Shown here piece after piece: positions 1 to 9,943 of a stretch of 64,000 bases of DNA. Source of the stretch: Hermatobates lingyangjiaoensis (Eukaryota > Arthropoda > Insecta > Hemiptera > Hermatobatidae). A program made the position numbers and the translations under genes. The stretch covers positions 158,193 to 222,192 of the forward strand of contig JAPFBL010000543.1 of NCBI GenBank assembly GCA_026182355.1, read 5' to 3'. Under the pieces are notes generated by a model. That model was given only the letters and a program-made list of their open reading frames with translations, did not search any database and was not told the origin of the DNA. How positions within the stretch are numbered: the stretch's first letter is position 1; each line of letters starts with the position of its first letter.

Positions 1-2
1 AA

Positions 3-515
3 ACAGAAGAAGCCGCACTTAAGAATATTATACGAAGAAACGTAAAATGCAAACAGCCCAACGACAGAATAAAATTACATATTTATTATAAGGCCCGGAC
101 CACAACAAATTTAGTCATAAAAAACAGCCCCATCACCGCAACCAGCGATCTGCAGAGAGTCAACGTCGTGTACGAATACAAATGTAAAAAAGGAGAGTGT
201 GAGCTCCTGGCTAACGCCAAGTATATCGGCATGACGAAGACAACGCTTTCCAGACGCCTCACCATGCACCTTCAATCAGGAGCTATAAAGAACCATACCA
301 GACAAGCACACAATTCCGACCTATCCCGCCAGGACCTTACAGAAAACACCACCATCATCAGGCAAACCAATGATTACAATAGACTCCCAATCTATGAAGC
401 AATAGAAATATCCAAAAATAGCCCTATAATCAATAGACAACAAACTGGGATGTCAAGAGTACTCAAGCTACTCGGAGAACAAGCCCCAGCAATAGGCCAA
501 ACCAATAACCAATGA
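3..515 (+). CDS. Penelope-like element ORF, C-terminal GIY-YIG endonuclease part (partial)
   Basis: The frame is open from the window edge to a TGA at 513-515, so the N-terminal reverse transcriptase part lies outside the window. The protein reads YYKARTTTNLVIKN, then VVYEYKCKKGECE, then KYIGMTKTTLSRRLTMH. This is the order seen at the C-terminus of Penelope-like retroelements: a linker, a Cys-containing segment, and a GIY-YIG nuclease with YIG and a downstream Arg. The family uses this nuclease to nick target DNA for target-primed reverse transcription. Downstream is a pseudo-LTR-like stretch with a promoter and a ribozyme-like motif. No frameshift is visible in this part, so the copy may be fairly young. 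The domain call is firm; the PLE subfamily is not determined. Confidence 0.85.
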   Translation, partial: TEEAALKNIIRRNVKCKQPNDRIKLHIYYKARTTTNLVIKNSPITATSDLQRVNVVYEYKCKKGECELLANAKYIGMTKTTLSRRLTMHLQSGAIKNHTRQAHNSDLSRQDLTENTTIIRQTNDYNRLPIYEAIEISKNSPIINRQQTGMSRVLKLLGEQAPAIGQTNNQ

Positions 516-762
516 GAAGGAAGAACCACAATAGCACAGCCAATCAGCGCTCACCCCCCCTGACTCTCGGCTATATAAGGAGACCGGTAACCCACCTGTT
601 TTGTGTCTTGAAAATGACTGCAGTAGACAGTCGAAACGCGTCGACAAGAAGAATTCATTCCTTGAACCGTTGTTCTCACAACGAAAAATTAATTTTCCGC
701 AAACTTGAAACGTTGGAGAAGAAGATCATCGATCGACAATATTCAGTCGTGTATAACCAATC

Positions 763-770
<8 letters not shown>
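516..770 (+). mobile_element. PLE pseudo-LTR: CCAAT, TATA, hammerhead-like motif and start of the next ORF
   Basis: This stretch follows the GIY-YIG ORF directly. It holds a CCAAT box at 540-544, a TATATAA box at 572-578, then CTTGAAAAT-GACTG (616-620), CAGTC (628-632) and GAAACG (633-638), a hairpin flanked by a CTGAnGA-like element and GAAA. After it comes an open segment reading RKLETLEKKIID, similar to the PLE N-terminal segment seen at 34000-34080 (RNLEKLVKKM). The order C-terminus, promoter, ribozyme-like motif, N-terminus is what a PLE pseudo-LTR joining two copies would give. It runs into (TA)n at about 765. Confidence 0.6.
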
Positions 771-805
<35 letters not shown>

Positions 806-856
806 GGTTTGATCATTGATTGTTATTTCACGTGTTTATGTGAAATCTTTATATAT
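765..856 (+). repeat. (TA)n followed by a solo family A foldback terminus
   Basis: A TA microsatellite (about 765-803) abuts the terminal sequence of foldback family A (TTGTGGTTTGATCATTGATT, then a CACGTG-centred stem ending GTGAAATC). Only the outer end of the element is present. Confidence 0.7.
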
Positions 857-859
857 ATA

Positions 860-1145
860 TTTGTGTATGATGGCAGCAGATCTTCTTTCAAACATGTATT
901 ATTAAAGTTGGCAGCAGCTTCTGCGTTGACCAATTTATGGCTGATTTTTTCTAGTTTCCTCACTAGTTTACGGTAACTCTCGGGTATATTCCAGAGGAGT
1001 TCTGGTAACGACATGAAGGTAAACACTAAACACTTTCAAAACTTTATTCTAACACTATAATTTACGACTTAATCTAAAACACAAGCTTTAAATAAAATCA
1101 GCCATAAATTGGTCAACGCAGAAGCTGCTGCCAACTTTAATAATA
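860..1145. repeat. Inverted pair of PLE N-terminal coding fragments
   Basis: On the minus strand from an ATG at 1014, a frame reads MSLPELLWNIPESYRKLVRK, continues KLVNAEAAANFNN and ends KEDLLPSYTNIYI at a TA tract. About 50 bp of it is repeated in inverted orientation at 1092-1145 and stops at FNN followed by (TA)n. Close relatives of this protein segment occur at 45240-45350, 49910-50045, 34430-34940 and 60161-60600, so it is a repeat-borne ORF start, most likely of a PLE, not a host gene. Confidence 0.65.
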
Positions 1146-1490
1146 TATATATACATCAGTTCACAAACGAAGAAAAGCAACACACAGAGAAAGAGACACA
1201 CTTACAAACTCAAATTTTCGGATGATCCGTCTTCAGGAGAAAAGAGAGAATGGGCGACCAAGCACGCCGGAAACACAACGGCAGGAAACCGTCCCGGCAA
1301 CCGACCGTGCTGCCACGCGCGCCCGGTTCAGGAAGTAATGAAGTAGAGACGATCAGAAGAAAATTAATATTAAAATTAAAATTAAGAATTAAGAAAAGCA
1401 GTTCTGGTTGATTGAAGGTAAAATAAACAGCAGGAAGATAAATGAAGTATAAAAAGGAAAATATATATATATATTATATATATTACTAAT
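1146..1490. repeat. Family D hammerhead-like fragment and A-rich spacer
   Basis: On the minus strand at about 1203-1246 there is CTGAAGA, one base, a GGAT/ATCC hairpin and GAAAATTTGAG. The same unit recurs at 39180-39300. The rest is GA-rich and A-rich sequence in which I see no gene. Confidence 0.5.
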
Positions 1491-1734
1491 CAATGATCAA
1501 ACCACAATAAGAAATGGGAAAACAAGACTAAGATCTTTCAACCGTAACAAGCGGTCTTCGTCAGAGTCAAAAACCCAACTGGGTTTTTGTAAAAAACCCA
1601 ACAAAAATCCAGTTGGGTTTTTGACTCTGACGAAGACCGCTTGTTACGGTTGAAAGATCTTAGTCTTGTTTTCCCATTTCTTATTGTGGTTTGATCATTG
1701 ATTGTTGTTTCACGTGTTTATGTGAAATCTTTTT
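1491..1734. repeat. Foldback element, family A (near-complete palindrome)
   Basis: Two arms of roughly 115 bp mirror each other around about 1600. From outside in they read CAATGATCAAACCACAATAA, then AAATGGGAAAACAAGAC, then AGATCTTTCAACCGTAAC, then the segment containing TCTTCGTCAGAGTC. In the right arm CTGACGA (1627-1633) is followed by A, a GACCG/CGGTT hairpin (1635-1639 and 1647-1651) and GAAA (1652-1655). This copy serves as a reference for the other family A copies. Confidence 0.85.
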
Positions 1735-1795
1735 ATATATTACTAAATTTAGTAATTTAGAAATTACTAAATATCACATGGACTATAAAACTTTA

Positions 1796-1935
1796 AATTA
1801 CACAAAGCACGAGACAGAAAAAGGAATAAAAAGTACACTTACTGAATTCTATATATTTTGAACAGAATGTTTGTCATCAAGAGTAGACTAGAAGAGAGCA
1901 CGAAGTGAGAGAGATCTCCCCACGTCGAAGGACGA
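1796..1935 (-). repeat. Foldback-type repeat, family E fragment
   Basis: This is a diverged inverted copy of the sequence at 52430-52582, sharing the AGTAGACTAGAAG and ACACAAAGCACGA blocks. It carries the CTGATGA-hairpin-GAAA type motif in degraded form. It lies between a family A element and a TIR transposon remnant. Confidence 0.5.
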
Positions 1936-1939
1936 AGCG

Positions 1940-2319
1940 CGAGACTCGTACGAATTCGACGAGTACCTCATTGTACGAGCAATTCGCTTTACGAGCAGGT
2001 GAATAAGAATTCTTAGTACGAGGACCGTCTTCCTCAAGCCTAGAAGGTCTCCATTTTAATTTCAGTACATTAATAAAACATGATTATTTTTTGCTTGCTT
2101 TATTGTTCAAGTAATGTATTACATGTAAAGTACTGTTTATTGTTTCGCATTCCACCTTTACTCTTTGAAAAATAAACTTAAAAACAGACATTTTGTGGAT
2201 ATATTGGCTTATTTATTTTCATATTAATTTAAATGCGATAAATTGCTTCATAATTCGAGAAAATCGCAATATGTGGTTGGTCTGGGAACGAATTAAACTT
2301 GTACTGCGAGGTTCTACTG
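1940..2319 (-). mobile_element. Tc1/mariner-pogo-like TIR transposon remnant
   Basis: Read on the minus strand, the end is CAGTAGAACCTCGCAGTAC next to a TA dinucleotide at 2320-2321. This is the style of terminal repeat found in pogo/Tigger-like elements. Internal sequence rich in TACGAG/TTCG motifs extends to about 1940. No transposase frame is present. The far end is not defined. Confidence 0.45.
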
Positions 2320-2730
2320 TACTGGTTTAAGGCGGTTTATGTGAGCACATGGTTGTATGTTCATGTCAAAGGTCACTAGTTGTATGTGCAGACTCAACAA
2401 TCTAAACTCAAGTTAGACACAGGTCATTTTAATTCCCAATAACAATATCAATTTAAACTGAGTTTATCTATTCTTCACTATCATTATTGCCCAGTACCTA
2501 AAAATTAACACCTGAACTTTCAATTTTACAATTTTTTGTAACATCCTCACACATGTAAATGACTTTTTTTCGTTATATTAATAATGTTATGTTTAAAATA
2601 TATTTCTAATGACTTTAAGAACAGTGAACTGTTAACTATAAATCAGAGAAATGTTTCTAAAACCACTTCATCATATTTACAGCGGCTGATGAAACTTTGA
2701 GAATTAGAAAATAACATTCATAAAACTTAC

Positions 2731-5700
2731 AACATTAAAGGAAATGATGTCACTCAAAGATAAAAAACTCGTGTAATTCATACTGTTAGCTTGCTCTACT
2801 TCCAGGAAAACCACTTTACCCGACGTTAAGGTCAAACCTGAAAGAAAATATTAACATCTTTGATTTTATGAAAACTTGTATTAAGCTAGTAAAAATAAAA
2901 AGTGAATTCAGTTACCTAATTTTCTTTCTGATATTGGATCAACAGACATGCTTAGGACCTTAGAGCCTTTGAACTGTCTAATCGATTCACTTTGGACTTT
3001 GTGATCGTAGCACATAAACATATCTGCGCAGTAGGAAATATACTCTGAAAGTAATTGAAAACTGCTCCAAATAAACATATATAATGTTACAGATTTAAAT
3101 ACAATAATTTATATAAATAAATTCGCTTCTCAAATTAAAAGAAGCGAATTTAGTAATCATTTTACAGAAGAATATCCATCTGGCATTTTTTTTTAAAAAA
3201 TGTAAGCTCATCATCGTGAAGGTACTAGCGCTAACAGAAGCTAAAAACAGAAACCTATAAAAGATAACTCTTTAAAACATGCAACAAAATAAAAACCCGT
3301 CGATTAACAACTTAATATAACGAAATAAATATCAATGAAACTTTAAAGACACAGGTATGAAAAACTTATAAAAAAACTTAATATTAATGAACAAATATAC
3401 ACCATAGCATATTACTATATCTTTTTGATGAATTTCATGGATTTAATATAGTTACTAAATTTTATTATGAAATTTATTCTCTTACCATTTGAATTTTCTG
3501 GAACATGTTCAGGAGATGAATTAGGTGTAAAATACTTTTTTCTTACTTTAACTCCAACACTTCCTGATTCGTGAAGACAGTATATAACATCTCTTTGTTT
3601 ACATGACACAACCTAAAATAAATACAGAATAAATTAAATAATATTGTTAGTAATGCTGTAGGAAAATACAATCTTTTTTTTTTCGGAAATTTCTTCCTTT
3701 CTTGACCTTTTCGCAAATTGTCCAAAATATACAACACAACACTTCTGAAATTGGGGAAGTTCCGAAATCGAAATAAATTCAATTTGTAACGTATATTTAC
3801 AAAAACTTTAGAAAGAAAGAGTTTTAAGTATTAGAAAAACATCTAGAATATATATCAAGCGATTACTAGAAAAGACCACGTAGAAACAATAACAGAACTC
3901 ACTTCAATATTTCGACCTATTCGTCATCGGGAGAAGGGGAAAAAGAGGAATTCTGCTTGACTGGTAAACAACAATGGTAACTGCAACTGCAAACAGTAAA
4001 TAAGTTACTCTTTGCCAGCCAAACGAAAAACCTCGTCTTCTTCTTCTCCTGATAATGACGAGGTCGAAACGTTGAAGTGGGTTATGTTGTTCTTTCTACG
4101 TGTTCATTTCTTGTAATCATTTGATATGTTTTTATTTATTTATAATACCTTTATTTCTTTACACTAGTTCTGCGTCCTAAGAACTATTGTACTTCCTCCC
4201 TTTTGTACCATAGTACCACAGTTAATTTGATATGTTGTCTTAACAGACTGTTTTATGTTTTGAATCTAGAATATTTATACATTTAAAGCAATGATATAAT
4301 GGGAATTGAAATAACAAATTTCCCTTTTAGTAAATAAAAAATTCTATAAACTGTCGACCAAATAGCAAATGCAGTTACAGTTGCTGTTTGCTAATCAAGT
4401 TGAACTCCTCTTCCTCTTCTTCACCAGATGATGACGAGGTCGAAATATTGAAGTGAGTTATGTTGTTTCTACGTGTTATTTCCTTGTAATCGTTCAATAT
4501 ATATTCTAGATGTCACTTGTAACTTATACTATGTCGTAGAAGATAATTTTAATCTTGAAGAATAAGAATTCTCAACAAGGTCAAGATACAGTCTTACTAG
4601 AAATACTAACTCAAATGATTTGTTAAGAATAAATTATATTTTAAAATCAATATAAATAATAAGTTAATATATTACTAACCTGGATTAGAGGGGACATGGA
4701 TTTGTCAATGGGAATAATTCCAATGGTTTGATTGATATGAAGATCAATCAGAATAATGTCTCTAGGAAAAGCAAGAACAAGATGATCTCTCAAGGATCTA
4801 TGATACTTCAGTTCTACACAATCGGATAATGTCATGCTTTCTTCACTCCTAAACAAACACATATTTTATATTTCATTTTAAATGTCAATCATGGATATCC
4901 CAACTGTTGTTTCACATAGTAAGTGTAGTGTTTTATTCTGTTCAATATTCCAGGTAACTTTGAGTAGTTGCAACAATAAACTGTTGTTTAGTGTATGTCT
5001 TAGGGACCAGGTTAGCCCAGTGGCAACGCGCTCGCCTTTGGACTGGTAGGTCTAGAGTTTATTTACTGGTAGGCCCTCGATTTATTCATGTGAAAGGTGA
5101 ATAAATCTGCGTTGCCACTGGGGTAACCTGGGCCCTAAGACATATACTAAACAACATTTTGCTGTTGCAGATACTCAAAGTTACCTGGAATATTTAAGGA
5201 ATGGTTTTTAAGTCATTCCTCGGAGAGTATGTTAATCCGTCAGTCCTGAGCCTGTTCAATGTCAGGTACTCCTTAAGGATTACTTAATTCCTGGTCTTTC
5301 CTTTAAGGAACCTCTAACTACCTAGGGTTGTTTTGTTTTCTTATTCTGTTCTTGGATATTCTGTGGAGGTATTCTCTCAGGGATAACAATAATACTAATC
5401 TTTGAAATTGTTTTTAGGTCTGATAATAATAAAAGTAATAATGTACACAATTGTCTATAAAAACAATAGCAATGTACATTTTGGTTTTCTTTTTTTTTGT
5501 TTGTGCTTTTGCTTATTGTGTTTTTGTTCTCTGGTATTTGATATTCTGGGGAGATATTTTTTCAAAGTTGTTTATAGTATTACTAATTTTCAATAAATTG
5601 CTTTTGCCTTGAAAATATTCAACAACTTTCGGCGAAACGTCGACTTGAAATAAGATGTCATTCATTTCGACCTAATCCTCGATAACTAAATTAGTATTAT

Positions 5701-8700
5701 ATTCATCGTGATTTCGTTTCTTGACCCAATATTCATATTTTATAAGATTTTTGAGGGTTCAGGTCATATGATTGAAATTACTCTCACTGACGTTTCAACA
5801 TATATCTGTCTTCTTCAGGGCCACAACATTTTTTTTACAATTAGCACTACTGCTACTAAATTCTTTGTTATTGTTTAGATATTAAATTTATAAATGAAGG
5901 GCAATAGAAAGGCAGTGATTGATAAATTGGTATTACAACTATGGATTTTGACATTGATATACGTTTTTTTTTATTTACATTATTTCAGATTTATAGAGAT
6001 CTGAGGAAAGTAAATATTGATCTCTATACTTCTGTAATAGTGTAAATAAAAAAAAACTATATATCAATATGAAAATCCATAGTTATAATACTAATTTATC
6101 AATCACTGCATTTCTATTGCCCTTCATTTATAAATTTAATATCTAAACAATAACAAAGAATTTAGTAGCAGTAGTGCTAATTGTAAAAAAAATGTTGTGG
6201 CCCTGAAGAAGACAGATATATGTTGAAACGTCGGCGAAACTAGTTTCAATCATAAGACCTAAACCCTCAAAAATCTTACAACATACAATGATATTGTTCA
6301 TACAATAATAAAGTTGAGCTTGAATGAAAAACTGCAATATTTTAAACTGCTGATTTAAACTATGGGAAACATTTATTGAAATAAATTTACATATTTGTGA
6401 TGAGTACCTGGGCTTCGTTTCCCCTACTACCATTCCTCTCATCAGCTTTTTCAAACGATCCCTTCCTCGAACTGAATCGTCATGCATTGACTCCAGTCGA
6501 GGACTTGAAATATAGAATTTCCTTCCATTAGTCGAAGGGATTTTCCCAATTTGAAAATCATCAATAAAAAGAACGCAATCACGGCAAAGGACTAAAACAA
6601 ATTGTAAATAATATAATTAATTATAAACTCAAAGAAAAAAGTATAGAAAATATAAGTAAAAAAAAATTACTTGGTTTATTTTAAGAATTCTTCGTAATTA
6701 TATGTATTGGGTGAATATGTAAAAGCAAGTAATATATGATCCTAAAGATAAATTTGCCATATATCCACTAAATTCCTAAATTTAGAGAATGGTTTATGAA
6801 CTCTCCAAAACAATATCAAGGAAATCCAGAAAAAAATTAATCGAGAATTGAAAGTTGAAGATAAACAAATTTAGAGGTTTTTAAAGAGCTTGAGTTAAAA
6901 TATTTGTATAGCAAAGAAATCCAATAACTGTAGCACCAATACTTATAATATCACTGTTCAGAATTGTTATATTAACAAATTGAAAGTACAAGTCAAACAA
7001 ATCTAGAGGTTTTTAAGGAGCTTGAGTTAAAATATTTGTATAGCAAAGAAATGCAAATAACTATAGCACTAATACTTATAATATCACTGTTCAGAATTGT
7101 TATATTAATAAATTTAATGATTTTAAAAATTACAATAACTGATTTGATCAAAGAGAACATATACTGGTTTTGGTGGTAAAAAAAAGGTATCCAAAGTTAT
7201 TTTAGTAGGATTGCTTCAATCCATCAGTTGACATGATGGAACATAATGTTTCATCGCTGTTGACACCTAAAGGCATTTATTGCTTAAAAAAGTTTTTGAT
7301 TTGTACTTACATGCGAGTTTTATTCATCATGTTCCATCGCTGTTGACACCTAAAGGCATTTATTGCTTAAATCAATTTTGTATTTGTACTTACATGCAAG
7401 TTTATCATTTGAAAAAGGATCAAAATCAAAAGACAATAGAGTATCAGTAGTAAAGCTTTTCTTCCACAATTTTGACTGCTTCTTAATATCCCAAATGATT
7501 AAGTAATAAGGAGAATGCAAGGCGGCTAGCATTAACTCGTTTTCCAAACCAGGAACCCAGGCCATTTCTGTAACATTCAAAAACAATATCACCTCATTGC
7601 TAACAAATGAAATACATTTTTAATATTTTAAAAGTATAGCCATACTTTGAAACTAAACACATTCTTTTAAAAGATAATAGAACTATAATGAACACTCTAA
7701 CCTAAACCTTCTCACAATTTGGAATTTCTGAAATAGTTAGTTAATTAAAGTATGTTCATTATAAACTGAATAACTAACATAATTAAAATTGTAGTGCATT
7801 TAAATTACTCCTCGTAATTAGTACTGTAAGTACTACTAATTTACAATTTACATATTGTAAATATTTACTGGTGAAACAAGTTTTTTCATTTTTAAGAACC
7901 TAAATCAATAATTTAATTATAATTATAGTATTATAGTTTACTACATATCCATATTAACTAGTTATTCCATATACTAATAGAAGAATTGTACTTGTTTCGC
8001 TTTTTTACCTAAGAATTTGTTAATGTTAGTATCGACTGTTACTACTTGGTCTGAGAAACAATTTTTGTGAAAAACATAAAAAATCTTCTAAAACTTGTGT
8101 TAATATCGAGTTTCTTTTTTAAAAATTTTTTTATTCAATTTACTTAACCATTAAAAGACAGGTAAGATTTTTAATAATAAGTCCAGGAAAAACTTTTTTA
8201 GAAAGTCAATAATGCAGGAGTTTTTTTCATTTTTTTTTTTATATCTAATATTCTTGATTTAAAAGCTTTCAGGTATTATTACATAAGTTTCCTTTCCGTG
8301 TCTTTTTCTACGTTTGTTTCCCTTTATTTGAGTTATAGGGTTAACGTTTGGATATAAAATGCATCTGTAAAACTACTGTTCTAGGTCTTTGCCAATAAAT
8401 AAATAATTTATTGCACATAATTTATAAACAATAAATAGAAAATACTGTGCATAATAAATATAAGTATAATAAATACCCAGTACTGGTTTATAAAACCCAT
8501 TTCCATCTTTTAGAACTGACACAGCTTGTCCTGTACATATATCCCAATATACAATTGTGCCAGACACGTCTCCGGAGACCAAGTGCAGACTCACTGTCCC
8601 GTTAGGTTTGGATTCATTACCAGACACCCACAAGATCTAAGGAATAAAAGTATCCATCAATTATCACTGCATCGATTATAAAAAAAAAAAAAGAAAATCA

Positions 8701-9513
8701 ACATACCTTCTTCACAGCCGTTTTATGATAATCCAAGTTTTGAATCACCTGAACGTTTTTTGTATCAATTATAAATACAACATTCGAAGCTCCATAGGCC
8801 ATTAAACCCTGGTGGCCCCTATAAACAAAAAAAAAAGTAAAAGTGTACTTCATTAAATGAACGAACAAAACTTTTCTTTATACTATTTTATTTTAATTTT
8901 AAGATTTTTAATTTCAATCCAGCATTCTAAAGATGACAACGTTTAAGATTTATTCAGTATATGGAGAATAAACAAACCCTCTCCTAGTTCTTGATGCCAT
9001 CAGTTTATTTCTTTGAAAAATTTAAAAGTATGTCTTACATGTTATACTATTTAAAAACAATCAAATTTGCACTCATAGTTAAATCTATTTGTTCAGTACA
9101 CTTTGACAACAATCTCTCATTACATTAAACCGAAATATTAACGACTCAGTTAAAAGCTAGAAACTCAATGATGCTCGAATATCACTTATGGAAACTTGTA
9201 AAAATTATTGTACACTTTCAAATTCTTCAATTGAAATCTAAACAACAGAATGCATCCTAATATTTATCAATGGAAAACATAAACGTATACTATTACTTAA
9301 TATATGCATATATTACCAATCTACTGCGTTTTTATTTTCCAGAATAGCAGGAGCTGTAACAGTTCTAGGAACAACGGATTGGTGAGAGTTAATATTTATT
9401 CCTCCTTTTTTGTCAACATCTTCAACGGAAACAGAGATGTCAGCAGTTCCATCTGCATTGGAAGACATCTCCATCGAGCCCTTAGGACTCACTGAAGACT
9501 CTGAGAAACTCAT
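2731..9513 (-). CDS. WDR11: WDR11, N-terminal nine exons (partial, 3' part outside the window)
   Basis: WDR11 is a WD-repeat scaffold of an endosome-to-Golgi tethering complex (with FAM91A1 and C17orf75 in vertebrates) and is linked to cilia/Hedgehog signalling. Exons by homology and splice sites, 5' to 3': 9513-9317, 8818-8707, 8636-8477, 7567-7394, 6591-6408, 4848-4680, 3612-3486, 3044-2916, 2837-2731. Together they make 1359 nt (453 codons) and all phases match. Diagnostic segments are AVDWGHQGLMAYG, LWKKSFTTDTLLSFDFDPF, LSDCVELKYHRSL, LIDLHINQTIGIIPI and RDVIYCLHESGSVGVKVRK, which align in order with the first third of human WDR11 (1224 aa). The start is the ATG at 9513; an N-terminal Ser-rich stretch of about 60 residues is not conserved. 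The last exon ends in phase 0 at a GTAAGT donor. No later exon is visible down to base 1, so the remaining two thirds lie off the left edge. The introns contain foldback and SINE repeats. Confidence 0.9.
3835..4515. repeat. Foldback elements, family F (two units inside one WDR11 intron)
   Basis: The region 3856-4131 is an inverted repeat whose arms carry CTGATAATGACGAGGTCGAAAC on one side and its diverged mirror on the other. A second right-arm unit lies at 4375-4515. The outermost sequences, TCTAGAATATATATC at about 3843 and its mirror at about 4500, also match in inverted orientation, suggesting one larger nested palindrome. Related copies occur at 21650-21905, 34968-35095 and 46235-46320. 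Confidence 0.65.
4945..5290. repeat. tRNA-derived SINE converted into a foldback with its flank
   Basis: The head AGGTTAGCCCAGTGGCAACG (A-box-like) begins at about 5008 and the SINE body continues to about 5290 (CGGAGAG, then CCGTCAGTCCTGAGCCTGTT). The 5' flank plus SINE head (about 4945-5035) is repeated in inverted orientation at about 5108-5200. The match is about 90 bp at roughly 90% identity by eye and includes the non-SINE sequence CCAGGTAACTTTGAGTA. The palindrome therefore formed after the SINE had inserted. Confidence 0.65.
5741..6279. repeat. Foldback element, family G, arms of about 265 bp
   Basis: The left arm runs AAGATTTTTGAGGGTT, TGACGTTTCAACATATAT, CTTCTTCAGGGCC and so on to a centre near 6005. 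The right arm returns the same sequence inverted, ending CCCTCAAAAATCTT. The motif CCTGAAGAAGACAGATATATG...GTTGAAACG sits at 6200-6230. Diverged tandem copies of the same family are at 54225-55040. Confidence 0.8.
6843..7115. repeat. Direct tandem duplication, about 130 bp unit
   Basis: Two diverged copies share GAGCTTGAGTTAAAATATTT, TACTTATAATATCACTG and TTCAGAATTGTTATATTAA. They lie in the WDR11 intron between the exons at 7394-7567 and 6408-6591. Confidence 0.75.
7241..7405 (-). repeat. Tandem duplication spanning a WDR11 splice donor
   Basis: The block TCATCGCTGTTGACACCTAA...ATTTGTACTTACATGC occurs at about 7241-7317 and again at about 7330-7400. The second copy contains the real donor of the exon at 7394-7567 (GTAAGT, 7393-7388). 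The first therefore carries a perfect decoy GTAAGT at 7310-7305. Reading on to the decoy meets an in-frame stop at 7350-7352. Confidence 0.75.
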
Positions 9514-9943
9514 CTTCAAAGCATAACTAAGTCGGGTAAAATTATAACCAATCCAGTTGCAACCTGCTCGTAATCTATCGTATTTGTATCAGTGCAGATT
9601 GAACTCTGCGTGTTGACCGTTGTTTTCAATAGATTAAAAATAATGGCCTAAATAATTTTTATTCAAAAGTATGATGCTTTATTAGTGTAGGATAAGATGT
9701 ACTGATAAAAATACGTTGTTAGTGAATATTTCGATTTTCGGTATGACTGTTGCCATCACTGGATCATGTGATGTGTCTGTTTCTCATCGGTATGCCGGGT
9801 TTACGTTGAACTGTTGTTATATTATGAAAATGTTTTAACAACTCCGTTTGTACCCTAAATGAAATTTCTTTTTTTTAACATATCGTCAATATTGAGCACT
9901 TATTTATTTACATTTACTTGATTGTTGTATGTAAAATAAAATA
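9514..9943. promoter_or_regulatory. Divergent WDR11/STT3B promoter region
   Basis: 430 bp separate the two start codons, which point away from each other, so both 5' UTRs and promoters must lie here or in unseen upstream exons. I see no clear TATA box at a sensible distance. The sequence is less repeat-laden than its surroundings, as expected for a shared promoter of two housekeeping genes. Exact transcription start sites cannot be read from sequence. Confidence 0.5.
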
